NCBI GenBank assembly: GCA_013400975.1 | Contig: WBMZ01011701.1 | Location: 62,001-126,000, forward strand | Length of the DNA stretch: 64,000 nt | Direction: 5' to 3' | Source: Atrichornis clamosus | Taxonomy: Eukaryota; Chordata; Aves; Passeriformes; Menuridae | Shown here: positions 1-14,000 of the stretch, one piece after another | How positions within the stretch are numbered: position 1 is the first letter of the stretch | Layout: every line of letters begins with the position of its first letter | Notes under the pieces: model-generated | Databases searched by the model: none | What the model was told of the DNA's origin: nothing | What the model saw: the letters and a program-made list of their open reading frames with translations, nothing else | Translations under genes and position numbers: made by a program

Positions 1-624
1 TCAGAATCAGGTAAAAGGCTTCCTATAGGTAAAAGAGCACGCTAGCTTTAATTTTGATTAAGCTAAATGCTTTCATTTTCCTAATTTTAGCATCCTATGT
101 CAGCATGAGAAGGTGCGAAGGGAATAAAGAAATCCCTAAGTAATAATTAGATCTGCTGTTGAAACTATAACAGAGGGCATAACAGCTTCATCCAACTTCA
201 AACATTTTCCTGTACTATAACTCTATATTCATTTTATTTACTCATGGAAATTCACAATGCAGCCCAGAGAAAGGACAATCACTTGCAACAGAATGTATGT
301 GGAAAAAGTCCCTAACTGATCGTGCAATGAAGGTGTCTAACTTCAGTGAGCAACATGAAACATTATAAAATTCTGCTACTGCTTGGGGGAGAGGGAAAAA
401 CACTGAATTACTTAACAGGGAACTACTTGTCTTAACAAGGTTTGAAGCAACATCAGCATTTTTGTAATATTCCAGGTCACATTAATCATTATGGTCCTGA
501 AATTAAAGTTTATCTTATGAGGCAGGAGTTCATAGATGTAACAATATTTTCTTGTTATCATTTCACATTGTTTTGCATGGAAAACCCCTCCTAACTAACT
601 CATTGCAAATTTTTTAATACTTAC
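1..624. other. Intron (left edge), nothing recognised
   Basis: AT-rich intronic sequence downstream of the w33 donor. I see no exon, repeat family or RNA gene in it. Confidence 0.7.
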
Positions 625-849
625 AAGACCATCAAAAATGTCCCTCTGATGCACATGAATAGTGATTAATGTCTCATATTTAACTCGCTCAACTGGACTA
701 AGGTCTTTTGTTGTCATGTCTATCAACATGTTTAGAAGATCCAAGAAAAACTGGTTCGTCTTACGCATAACTTTTTTATCATGCTTGGCAAGAGTCAAAG
801 CTTCTTCTGAGTCTCTTGTCCAAATCATTTGGATCCCCAGCAACCCAAC
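625..849 (-). CDS. DNAH8: Dynein heavy chain exon w33, approach to AAA1
   Basis: 225 nt, both ends phase 0, window residues 1809-1883. Contains [40 protein letters not shown] and [18 protein letters not shown]. The 'QhxWTxxxExAL' and 'TLITxxVHxRD' motifs lie just before the AAA1 domain; the next exon, left of the window, should carry the first P-loop. The acceptor is TTTCCTAAG and the donor CTT|GTAAGT. Confidence 0.97.
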
Positions 850-3800
850 CTTAGGAAACATAAAAGTATATGCTTCAAAATCTCTTCTCTTGCATCTAAA
901 ATGTACATTCACAGACACAGATAAACTAAAGAAATGGTTATCCTACTCTTTGCATAAAATTAGTTTTCATGTATTCATACAGAGGCCGTTCAACCTATGC
1001 ATCTGTTTTGTGTGTCCCAGCTCCATTTATAAATGCGTGGTTAATTCCACACTTCAGTCTTGTAGATACTGCCAACAGTGCATTGCTTATATAGCTGCTT
1101 AATATAATTCACAGTATATATAAAAATACTATATGTAATGAATATACTTTATATAAATAACTAACCTGTGAATAATTAGTGCTTCAATTTAAAATATTTT
1201 TTCCAGTAATTCACAAAGTCTTTATTCCATCTCCAACAACATTCCTGATCACAAGCGAAGTCTCTGCTAAGGAAATAATTTTCCCTCAACACTACCCTCA
1301 GTTTCAAATCTTTACAATATATAGTGTTATCCTGAATATATGAACAAACATACAATTTAATTACTTTTCCTACATTAAAATATTGTATTCAGCATTATTT
1401 TTAAACAAGAATTTTAGGGTAAGTTTTCTTCTTTTGATTTTAGATATGTGAAGTGTAACTTAAGAGATTGAGGTGATTAAAATAAATTTAAATGCCAGTT
1501 TTGTATTTAACACTGGCCACAACTTTAAATGTAAAGACCAAAAAAAAATACATATCTGTGAATAATTCTTCATTAATTTAACAATTATATTACCTGGGCT
1601 GGGTAAGTGGAAAGAAATTCAGTAATCTGGAAACTGGTTTCCTGGATGTCCATAGCTGCCTGGCGAATAACTTGATGCAGTGATAGCTGAGATTCCTTCA
1701 ACAGAGAACTGAGCCAAACTTCCACATTACCTTCAGCCATTACAGGTCTAGTCAGCTCTACAGTCTCACCCTCTCGTGAACTGATCGACAACATACAATC
1801 ATATATCTAATAAAAGCAAAAACATCTTGTGTTTATCATTTGTCTTTACAATAATTCACATTTTTCCACAATCACTCCATTAAACTTATTTAGGTAACTA
1901 ATAAATTATATCAACTTGTTCATTGAAATATAAAAACAATTAAATCATTACTTTGCTATGCAGAAAGACTTTAAACAAAACACTGTCATGAACAAGGAGA
2001 CAAACCCCAATACATTGACAGTTCGTGAATTTCATTAAAGTTTCAATGGCAATCCTCTGCAATGTGCTCTAGGATGACCTTGCTCGAACAGGGAGGTTGG
2101 ACCAGATGACCCACTGTGGTCCCTTCCAACCTGACCCATTCTGTGATTCTGTGACAACATCCACTTTCTAGTCAAAATAAAGGAAACCTTCCAGCATTAC
2201 AGGTGGGTTAATAGCCTAATAAAATTTACAGCCTTAGAATAGAAACTAATGAAAACAAAAAAGTTAAGGAACATGGGCAATCAAAGAAATTTCAAAAGCA
2301 TGGGGAGGTAATTACTGTCTAAGAAAATGCATACTTACAAAGGGAAAAAGATATTGCTATCTGTTCTTGTAAAGGGTATAAGAAAAGTGTTCTTCAAACA
2401 CTATGTCTGAAGGCATAGTAAGAACAACTCAGAAACAGGAGAGACACTTGATACTTTTTCTTGCAATCAAAACATGAAAAGTACAAATACAGGCAACATA
2501 AAGATACAACCAAGCTCATAAAGACTCAAAAGCTTATTTAAGAGGATGCCACAGAAAACAGCTCAGTACATGAGTGTTTTTTTCTGAAAACTAAGCACTG
2601 GTGCAAATTTTTGTTTAGCTATTCTACATAAAGTTTTACTATTACGTAAATGATATGAAACTAAATCTTCAATGAAGAAAGTCTACTCACTTGGATGTGA
2701 ATGAACGTGGTAAAACAGCTCAGTGCTTTATGCAACCAGGTAGCTCTCTGATTTAGCAAGTATCACACACTGTTATGTGAAGGAACGTAACACTGAGGTG
2801 AGGGCAGTACATACCTTTTCATGGAACCTGACGGTTTTAATGTTGTCAAACACATTCAGGAGATGTGCCTGTATATTGTGAGAGTCGGATGCCTGGCCAA
2901 GAATTTCTAAAAGAGCAGGATCTGACACAAAGAAGAATCGTGGAAACAGAAGGCGCTTTTTCTCCAGGTACCTGCATTTTTTTAAAAATTGGTAGAAAAG
3001 CCAGGAGGGGGTAGATGGTAAGTGAATTAGCTTAATTTATACATCCTTTCCTCTTTGAAGGTAGCCCTTCTTACAACTTATTATTCCAAGTTTTAGATAT
3101 AGCAGAGACAATTTTTATCCATCATACCTTCATGTTAAGCATTGGTTTTAAAACTACTGTCTTAGTATCAGAAATCATTTCTGATTTTTATTACTGAAAA
3201 CTTTTATTATTTGCTATAATCTAAACACCAGTTAAAAAAAAAAAGAAACAAAACTGAAATAAAATGTTTTTACATTAACTTTTTTACTTGCTATTTAGAT
3301 CTCTCATGCTGAATTTCTCCCAGATTTGTGAAAAGTCTGAATGGGACACACAAATCTAGACTGCCTTCCAGATTGAAACTTGGCTGAAACAAGCTTTGGT
3401 TTCAACAGAGATAGACAGTGAGGGACACCTTAGTCACAAATCAAATACTTATCAGTGTGTTGCTGGAAATTTCTTTGGAGGTGTTGTATCACCCTACTAA
3501 CTTGTTTGCTCAGTTCAGCTGAATTAATAGTGGAATAAGAACATGGTCCTTGCAAAGTTCATGGGACAGTACTCGAGCAATTGCTCTTTCCCAGTTACAG
3601 AATTCACAACCACCTGGCCCAGATTGTGATCTTGTAGTAAACTTACCCTGTGAGCGATTTCTGACAGATTTCCAGCTGTTCCAGCAAATGTGGCAATAAC
3701 TGTCCCATAATTTCGTCTCCAACACAGCACTGAACCACATTGGGTGTTTCATGAGCTCGGGTCATGATCCTCACCCAGGATTTATCAATGTTAGAGAAAC

Positions 3801-6800
3801 GCTTTGCTTCCTGTTGAAACATGACAATGAATGTGGAATGAAGGAGATGGAGGAAGGAAGAGAGAAGAGGGAAAAGATACCTTCTTGCAGAACTGGCACC
3901 AAGTAATCTCAACAGCAATCTTCTCACAAGTAGACACACGTCTTCTAGAAATTTATCAACTTAGAAAATAAGAAATTCTTTCTGCTGCTACAATAGAGCT
4001 TATTTTTACCTGGCTGTCAAGCCTGCTATGTATTTTCTCTCACAGTCATTATTAGAGAAAAAGAAAACTCATTATGCTTGAATGGAATGTTTCAAATCTG
4101 AAGATTTTTTTTTCTAAAACTAAATTTCATTTTTAATTAGAAAAGTCATGTAGGAAAGTTTAAGATAAGGGTTCCTAAGTACTACTAGGCTAGTGGTAGG
4201 TACTACTAAGCTAGCCTGTCTAGGCTAGGCTACTACTAGGCACAATGTTTAAATACATATTGGTGAACAGCTTTACAATCTAGAAATAAAAAGATCAAGT
4301 AGATCACACAGTTTTATTACTCTTTCTCACACAATACCTTCAACTGGCACTGCTTACCTAATTTCTTAGCAAGACTAGTTTTAAGTACCAACAAAAATTA
4401 AGTTTTCATTACTGCATCAATTATGACACCACAGTTAAACTTTATTTTTAAATTGTAGATAAGGAAACTGAAAAAAGGCATGTCTAAAAACCTTTGGAAG
4501 TTGCTTTGCTATATCACCACCAACAAAAACAGCTTCTAAATAAATCCACAAGTTCTGCACAGTCAGCCAGTTCTCAATGATATCTGTTGTGTTGGAAAGA
4601 TAGTGAACCCATTTCTGAATCTGTGTCTTGAAGGGTGTGTTGAATCTACAGTTAAAAAAAAAAAAAAAGTTTGTTTTACTTCAAGAAGAAAACAAGACTC
4701 TTGAAAACCAGCACATTTCTCACAAGGATGAGAAATAATTTTTCTGCTTATATTTTTTCAAGTGAAAGTATAAAAATCTGTACAGAATGCAACAGTTGCC
4801 AGCTCTAAATCAAATCAGCTCCAATTTGCAGCAGTGTACACAGGTGCATAGCACAGCTCTGATTCAACAGAAGCTGAATAGGAGCAAAATTTCAATTTCA
4901 TTCTAAGGTTAAATGGTTTCAAAAAGGGACTACACAACTTCTTGAAATCTGTTAATTCACAGAGTTCCTGAATTCTTCTAAACTTTTGCTTTTGAACATC
5001 TGCCTGATGATCAGATTTCTGTGTTCCTTATTTTACCTGTGTGTTTTGGCATGTGACACCAGGCAAACTGAAGCCCACTTTAACCAGGATTTTCAGCACC
5101 TTTGGCATGAGGCAGGGGCAGAGTAGCAGTGCCTGTAATGCTCATAGCATGCCTGCCACAACCAGGCAGTGCTCTCCCTTATGTCCCCACTTTCTTGTAT
5201 CAATGAAAACTGTTCAGTTGTTTATTCAGGAACTCTGAACTGCATCCACATGTTTGCAAAAGAACTTATTGGAGGGATACACACAATAAGAACTAGCCCA
5301 TGAACAGTTCAAGGACAAGCAAGCTCTTAGGTTTTATCTAGATGTTCATTTACCTTCTGTTCTGTGACAGATTTGTTACATAAAACAAAGCTTTTTGATA
5401 ATATTTTTATCTTTCCCCACCCTTCCCTCCCTCCCTCTCCTGTTACCTGTTACTCATGAGAGAACCAAGAATCATCAAGCTGTCCTCCATGGTAGCAATT
5501 GTTTCTGATGTGCTGTCACCTCTTAAAAGAAGTTCCCCACGGGTTTTAAAGTTTGCAAAGATAAGCGTTTTGTTATCCCATTCAGCTATCACTTGTTTTA
5601 ACTTCTGCTCAATGTCTCTCTCCTTCACAGCACTTATGCATATATCCTTTGAAATAAACAGCATGTCAAAACAAGCCATGAATGCTTCAAGTCTCTGGTA
5701 TAGAATTCTAACTCTTATTTCCTTTCACCCCAGGTAAGGCTCATGAGCAACTATTAAGTGGAAAGATTTACAGATAAATAAACAGCATAGCTAAAAATCT
5801 GTATATCACATCACAATATAATCAACTCTGGGGGGATTAAAAAATAATATAGTGATTACTTTTCATATTTTTAATGTCACAAAGCAAGGCACCCTTGCAA
5901 ATTACCTACTGGGCCAAGTTGAATGATTTAAAAAACAGAAGTTGACACCCCAATATATCCGTGTTGCTTTTTATACAAAAACCGGAAGTGATAATCCATT
6001 TCTCTGTTCTTTCTTTAGAAATGTTTTGTTTTCCTTCTTGCTACTGTTACTCCCATACTACTCGAGCAGTTTGTTCTGTTTCACACATCCATTTTACTTC
6101 CTTCACAATACCTCTATTTCCTCTTTATATCTCAATAGCGGAGCTTCCATTATATTCCTCAGTTTGAATGTTTCACTCTCCACATCAAATCTGTGTTCAG
6201 TGAGATCTGTAATCTGCTTCCAGTGCCGAGGCATCATTGCTTTACTTGACATGTGCTCAAGCAGTGGGCAACATTCACTGAAGTCCTCTATGGTCTTCCT
6301 TAGGTCAAGAAAAGCCTGCCATTCCTTTACAGCACGAGGGAGCTTACGGCACCTGTGTTGAGATAATGCAAGCTTTTTCAAAAACTTTCAAACATTCTTT
6401 CTTAAAGCATATGGTTTAAACAGCAGAACACATAACCTGAACTTGGAGTATGTGTAGTTTGGAGTTCTGTATGTGACTCTCCATGTGAGAAAATCTGTTT
6501 CCACCATTTCAGTGACTGAGAGCTGGGTAGGCACCTACAGGCTCCCCTTAAGGAGTGTATCTGCATCATTTTAATGCACTCTCTGCAAGCGATCTTCAAA
6601 ACCAGTTGAACTGCTTTACATTTTGATTTCATCTTTTGGTGAGGCTCCTGCTGTGTACTGCTCTGAGCTCTGGAAAAACGCTGTTCCTCATGACATGCAG
6701 GTTTAATTCTTTACATTGTTTGATTCCTGGTTTGATGTAAATTTCAGCTTCTATGATTGTAATATAACCCATTTTATAGAAAAACTGTTCACCAATTCAC

Positions 6801-7993
6801 TAACTTGCCTTTGACATCTAGGTTAAATCTGTCTCTCATGAATAATAATACTACAACAAACAAGTAAAACTTTCCTTCATGAACAAAATAAATAACAATT
6901 TTAACACATATTACAAGCTCATTAAAAAAGCCACAAATCTGTCGAAGGAACAGTAATGTTCAACATTTAGAATCTCAACTGGTTCCTTGATTTTATGATG
7001 TTGGTAATGGATATATTTTTCAATTCAAATTCACATTTTTCATGTTTCATTAAAAAAACACATGCTTATGTATGATTATTGGTGCTAACCAATTAAAATC
7101 ATATTCAAGAAGCAGCAAAAGTACTTTAGGTAACTTTACTACAGCAGCAGTTTCTCACCTCTTCTGAAACTCCAGAAGTTCACTGTTAATTTTTTCCGTG
7201 TCTAATTCTGACCAAAGAATATCGTAGTAGCCGCTGATTGCATCAATTACACTGTTATATAGATTATAGAGTTTCTGTAACAGATTCAGTTGCTTCTTTA
7301 TTTCAAGCAGCTGAGGATACTGAGTAACTGGCAAACCAAAAAGATCCTCCCCACCTGTACAGGTAATATATTTCCGAAAAAGATTATCACACCGATTCTA
7401 AGAAAGAAAAAGAAAAAAAGATGAAATAAAATTAAATAACTAAATATTCAAGATCTGACATTATGATTAGAGCTGCATTAGAGACTAAAATCTAGGAAAT
7501 AATAGAAAGATATACAGAGATAATAACAGCTTACACTGTCAACAGTTTTGTCAACAATTTTCATGAGAAAAGTAACTTTTAGCTAGCTTGGAGGCACATC
7601 CTTAGAGGTTGACAGGAAAGCCATTTACTTCATGTGGCACAATGACAGAACAATAAATGCTAAGATTGCACTTGGAAGAGGTGAAGCATGACACACAAAG
7701 CAAAGAAAGGTGGATACAGCAAATTCTACCTCTCCAAGTATGCTGTGCAAATCTTTTATTGAATGTTGAAGTCAGAATTACTACCATTAAAGCAGCAAAG
7801 AAAAACATAATTTAATTGTCAATTGCAATATAACTCAGAGAACATAGTAGGAAGTCAAATGAATAGAAGTATGGGAAAAGGAAAAGCATTAGAAGTCATC
7901 ATTACAGGAATAGATATTAACCCTAATATGAAAAAAAAACATTTCAACAGGGAAAATTGCCAGTTTAAGGGGAAACCTTTAATTCTACTAGGG

Positions 7994-8038
<45 letters not shown>

Positions 8039-11000
8039 CTAAAAAATAAACACAATAATGAACACAAGAGCCTATGCCCAAATACAGTAAATTTGAGAGT
8101 AAGGTCATGTCAGGATATTTGAATCCAGTAATCATTACTCATTATCTATGAAGCCTTTCTCTTAACTCCTAAAAAATCTAGATTTAAACAGAATTCCTTG
8201 CAAATGCATAGAAAAATTCCAACTTAGCTATCATTAAGTTAAAACAGATTATGCCAAATCAGCAATACTATCTATCAATGAAAATTCCTTCAGCCACTGA
8301 GATTGACTCTCAGAGCCTTTAGGTGTTAGCCTACTTGTAATAAGAGTTATGTCTTGGAATTAACAGTACCTGAAATATAGTAAGCCTGTCACTGGCTTCC
8401 TGAGGCTTTAAACCAACCACCATTGGCCCATTCTAAAAATAAAAATAAAAAAATAAAACCAGAAACAAACCACAACAAAGAAGTGAATTTAGAGTGTGAG
8501 AATAACCACAGCTTATTTCTAATCAGCATTTTCTAAATGCTAAACGCAAAGGTTTTTGCAGTCTCCAGATCCCCTCCCCACGTCAGGTAACAACTGAACC
8601 AACAGATGACAGTTAAGCTACTAGAACAAGCACTTTCTTTAAATAGAATTAAAAAACAAACAAACAAACAAACAACAAAGAAGGAGACTAATTGTCTTTA
8701 GTGCAGAAATTTGCATTATACTGTAAAAGCTAGGCAATCATAACTCCTTTTTCGAGTAAGCTGGCATTACTTAAAAGATGATACAAGACTAGTTCAGCTT
8801 CACTCATTTATATTCTAATGAGAAAAAATGTAACAGCTTAAGTCACTTGTACTTATATCCAGCATCAGAAAACTCTTCTTACTTTCTTGCGAAATTTTTC
8901 ATTAATTCTGGTCTTCACATTTGCTGATGCTAACTGGCTGTTCACCATAAACATTAAACATCTCAATTCTTAATCTCTAAGAACGGATTACCAGCATTAC
9001 ACCCTTCAGTCACATATAAAACAATCAGCAAAGCCTACTCTGCACTGAAACTCGAGCAACATTTTAACAAGAATAAACCTACACAACAGTAGAGGCCCAT
9101 CCCACTAATAGTCAAGTCCAAAATCTTTCCGTGTTCCCACTGCTCCTTAAAAATTTCTCTAATATAATAAAATACAAACACTTGCCTGATCATAATCTGA
9201 ATAGAACTGTGCACAGTCTTCCGTGAAAGTCTTCACAGCACTAATAAGCTCCCCTCTGAAGTTTGGCTGCAAAGCAACAAGCTCATTCTGCACTTCATTT
9301 GCACGGATTAGCAGTTTTTCCCAAGTGTAGTGCAAAGTATCCACCTTCTCTGTCTCTTCCTTGGCAACAAGTAGATCATATTTGTTCAACATAGCATAAG
9401 ATTCCTGCCAGAAGGTTGGATCAAGATACATAAAATGGTAACTTCAGTTAACTTTATATACATATACTAACATTTTAAATTTTTAAGAACTGAGAACGAT
9501 TTTTTGAAAAAGAAATTCTGTTCTTTTTGCATATCTATCATCAAAATTTGGCAAACCAATAGTAAAGTGAAAGAATCATCAGAATTTTATTTTCTCAGAG
9601 CATTGATTTCACTTGCACCACCAACATATGAAAAGGCCACATACTGAAACCCTTAGTGAAGTTTCACAAAAACACAACTGAAATTCCCTTACTGTACATT
9701 AGCATGGGGTAGACTAGCAATGAATCACTGGTATTACAGTTTCATTTGAAAATTTTTGTATGAAGTGGAATTATTTCCATTTACATTTTCCAGTTTGATC
9801 AAATTGCAGGCAAATTGCAAAAATGGAAACATAGCTATTTGTCTGCCACACCACAAGGAGGAAAATACATCAACTTCCCTTTCCAAAACCAAAGCATGAC
9901 TTTCTGTGTCTAGGGACTCAAGGCTCCTGCTTGCAGAATTGGAGACTTACAATGAAATTATGGGCAATCAGGAATCATGAACATACCTTAGGAAGAAAGA
10001 ATTCTACTGAACAACTAATCAATGCTGCATTTTGCCAGACTGTAGCATTCTTAAATACTCTGGTCAGGAATGCAGAGAAACAGCTACCATCTGTTTTTTA
10101 TTCTGTCATTTGTCAGATGTTCAGTAAATGCATTTTATCACATTAACTTCTTTAAGGAAATCAGTTGCTTATGTTTACTTTAACCTACGATATAGCTGAT
10201 TAAAGCAATCAATTTTGTATAGTCTGCCTAACATCAGCTTTTTCCTCCTCTGTAGGCTCAGCTAAAAACAAAAAATTAGGAAATTCATTCCTTTTCATAC
10301 GCAGACTTTTTCCACAAAGTATGAAATGCTTTCTTGTGTTAACTACCTGTATTCTCATCTTCCTCTTACCTATATCACTCAATTTCTGCACTGTTCACTA
10401 AACCATCTCTCACCTCAGCAAATTTACATTTGCCCAAATCAGAATTTCACACAAAAAGGTTTAAAGGAACACAACAAGTCTGTCACTCAACATTCAACCC
10501 ATGTTAAATCACACATTTTCAAAGCGCACTGTAAAGCCTTAATCCAGAAAATAACTGCTCTGTTGAAAACAGTACCCACACATGCAACATTCCCACTAGC
10601 TACCTCAATGGGTCCAACTTGAGAGTCTATAGAGACCTGTAGTTCTCTGATCTCTTTTAAAGCTGACATGGCTATTCTGATATCATCCAGGTCCGTGATG
10701 CTGCGATTTAACTTCTTGCCAGTTTCCTCTATAAAAGTCAAAATTGCTTCCATCTCTGTTCGGTACTTCTTATTACAATGACACCCCAGCAAAGTCATCC
10801 AGGCTTTGGTTTCTGATCTCAGTGCTAGCTTCAGATCAGCTAAAAACATTGAACAAATAATAGATATTAGATATTGGAGATATTTTTTAAGATTCACTTT
10901 TAATCTGTTTTGTTACGTATGTTCTGTTTGGTGCCAGTTCTGGTTTTTCAGTCTAACCATTCACATACAAAGATGATGAAATCACATGGACACCTTGAAG

Positions 11001-14000
11001 TGCTTTATAAAATTGCTTGCAATTAATGATTGCTTTCCTCCTAATCTTCTCAGAATGTACATCTTTTCTACTGGAAAGACCATTTAAAAACATTGAACAA
11101 TGAAGAGGTATTAGGTATTTTTTAGGTTGTACCCACTGGAAAGATGAGGCTGGACTCGCTACTTGTCATTTGTTCATATATCTTTATACCAATTTCTGTC
11201 CTATAAATTACCAATGAATTGGTTAATATTCTCATATAAATCTAAAATCATTTCAAAAATTAATCTCTAAAAACAGAGTGTGGGGAGGAAATTAAGAGTC
11301 TTTTTAAGAAAGCTGAAGAAACAGAAAGTTTGATCTGACATTTAATGAAACCAAGAGGTCTATCAACCACTTAACTTTTAGAAGTTTTATGTGTAGCATC
11401 AGTGGAACCAAGTAACTTAAACAGAAGGGGTTTCACCTGTCTCACTGCAAGCAGCCAGGCAAGGAGAAAAGCAACATAAACTTCTCATCTTACTTCCATG
11501 AAATATGCACCCCTGGGAATCAGTGACAGAACAATAGGAAAACATCTACCATCCACCCCCTAAGTGAGCAGAAGTATGCAGGTGGGGTAATAAGCTCCAG
11601 CTGAGCCTCACAGATATAGTTGTTTTAGTGTTTTGTTTGCATGCATTTACAGCCAAAACAGAAAACAGTCCTTCTCTTTCTCTCCTTTCCATTTTGATTT
11701 CATTCACCCATCCAAAACTAAATTGCATCTCTCCTTCTTTCTGAAGTCAGAAAGTATGTCTGGAGAGAAGCTGAACTCTACCAGTGTACAGTGCAATAGC
11801 TCCCACGCAGATGTATTCAGGCTCAGAATTGATTTTCAGGTCCAAGTCTCGGAAATGCAGAATTTCAGATTCAAATTCAGAGAGTAATGGGTTTCCCATC
11901 ACTAATTTATCAATGGTTTCATCCTTGTCCCTCTGCCATATATGATGGTAACAACTAAAACTCTCCAGAGCTGTAAGAACCTCCTGAAAGACATTACAAG
12001 TTCAAGGAAAGATTCTCAGCATCACATGTATAGCATAAATATAATTTCTTAGCATCTGCTCATTAGAATACGTTAAGAACTCCATAGTGGAGCAGGCTGA
12101 ATCACCTCATTACACAAAAGGCTGCTGGGAAATTTATGCTAAAGCAAGTTCCATTACTGACCACAAGTCGTACCAGAAACTGTATGTTAATCACATTCAA
12201 TTTGTCAGATGAGTTTAAATATTTGCCAATTATGTGATTCTTCAGTCAATAAAATCGTAGGAGTCAGTGAGAAGTAAAACACTCTTTTAAAACTAGGATA
12301 CAGACACTTGTCCTTCCCTACCATTTATTGGACTAGCAACTGAAACCTGAGCTGCAGTGTCCAACATAAGAACAATTCATTCTCAAATAATGAAGCTATG
12401 AGACAATTCTTTTTACATTAATTTCTACACTCAATTCAGGTCTTTTGGATTTGAATATAATTTAAGGAGTGTGCAAGAGAATTATTATTCTAGTTCTCAG
12501 TAGTTCGGAAAAATGTGAGAGAAAGTTAAATCATCATGACTGCATCTAATTAAACAAGTAAATGAGAGATGACTGCTATGAGAGATAATCCACATCATTA
12601 CTTACAATGAATATAGTGCTTGCAAGTATTTAAACCTGGCTAACTGATAAAAGTTTATGATATTACAAAATACTAAGTATCAAAACACCATGATAACTAT
12701 CCACCATTATCAACTGCTCCTTAGCCTTCAGCACCAGCCTGTAAGTCATAGTGGCAGCTACACTTTAGTACACTGAAGTTACAAGGCCTTCAGTCAAAGA
12801 TTTTCACATGGCAAGACTCTTAAAAGGTTGGACCAGCCCCAGAAGAAACTGATGCAGAGCTCCCAAAAGAAATAACAGTTCAACGCCTACAGTTTACTAA
12901 AGTGTGCATAGAATAAGAACAGAGCAAAGAAGTTACACATATCCTTTAAGTTAAATCTTAACCTAAAATAGCAAATCTTATGCAGCACTTCACAAATGTC
13001 AAGCTGACAGCCAGTTTTCTTCTAATAACCTTCAAAAACTCTTCATAATGGGGCAGAAATCATGCTGGCTTCATTAGATACACACAACTCAACTATGCCT
13101 AGAATTTTTTGTGATGTTTTAATTTATGGAATATTCAAAACCTCATAAATTTTGGAACAGAGCACACTTAATCCATGTTACATTTTTCAAGCATATTTGC
13201 AAATTTTCAGTCACATGTTTTCCATCCACCATCCTACACTTTTTCATTATTTTGTTTAATCACAGCTTTAAATGTCTACCCTTATTACCCAAGGATATTA
13301 AAAGTAATATATTAATATCCCTTGAATAGTGACATTAAATTCTCATCTCAATTGTCTTACCCTTTTTGTAGAATTGATAGCACTGCTGAGTAAAGACACT
13401 AATTTAATAATTTCTTTGTTTTCTGAAACACTTTTGAAGTAGTTCTGGCTTTGCGCTGGATCAGATGAACTGAGTGATGCTGCATCTGAGACACTATCTG
13501 TAAAAGCAGATTCAAATACAAAAGCAGTTTTAGGACAGACATACTGTTTAGGACAAGTAAATTCCTACAGACAAAAACTAATGACATATCTTTCAATAAT
13601 CATGAATTTTAAAGTTAGGTGTCCTTACTAATCAAAAAGGCAACTAGAAGTCTAGGAGGCCAATATAATTGCCACAAAACCATAAACATCTCCATTTTAG
13701 GAAAATTACTTCACCTAGGTACCCTATCAAATTTGGAGCAAGTTCCGCTCCAATCTTTCAAACATAATCTTTCCTTTTCTCTCACCCCTCCACAAGGTTT
13801 ATCCTGTATACTTTACCTAAGTGATTTACTTATGCATCTGCATTCACATACTTATATCTCTGATGCACTGAGCATTTTTATTTTCTGAAATACCCCACAA
13901 CTGACAATTTGAAATACAAATTAACATTAAATCTGAGAAGATGACCATAGCCAGTACCCAAAAAGAAAGAAAGAAAAGAATGGTCCTCAGTTAGCAAATA

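Noticed and set aside
662..1102. 146-codon plus-strand open frame
   Set aside because: Antisense shadow of exon w33, with no family features of its own.
5942..6361. 139-codon plus-strand open frame
   Set aside because: It is antisense to dynein exon w27 and its flanks; the minus strand carries the conserved linker motifs.
7823..8122. Poly-lysine and poly-phenylalanine frames around 8.0 kb
   Set aside because: Artefacts of the 41-base poly-A.
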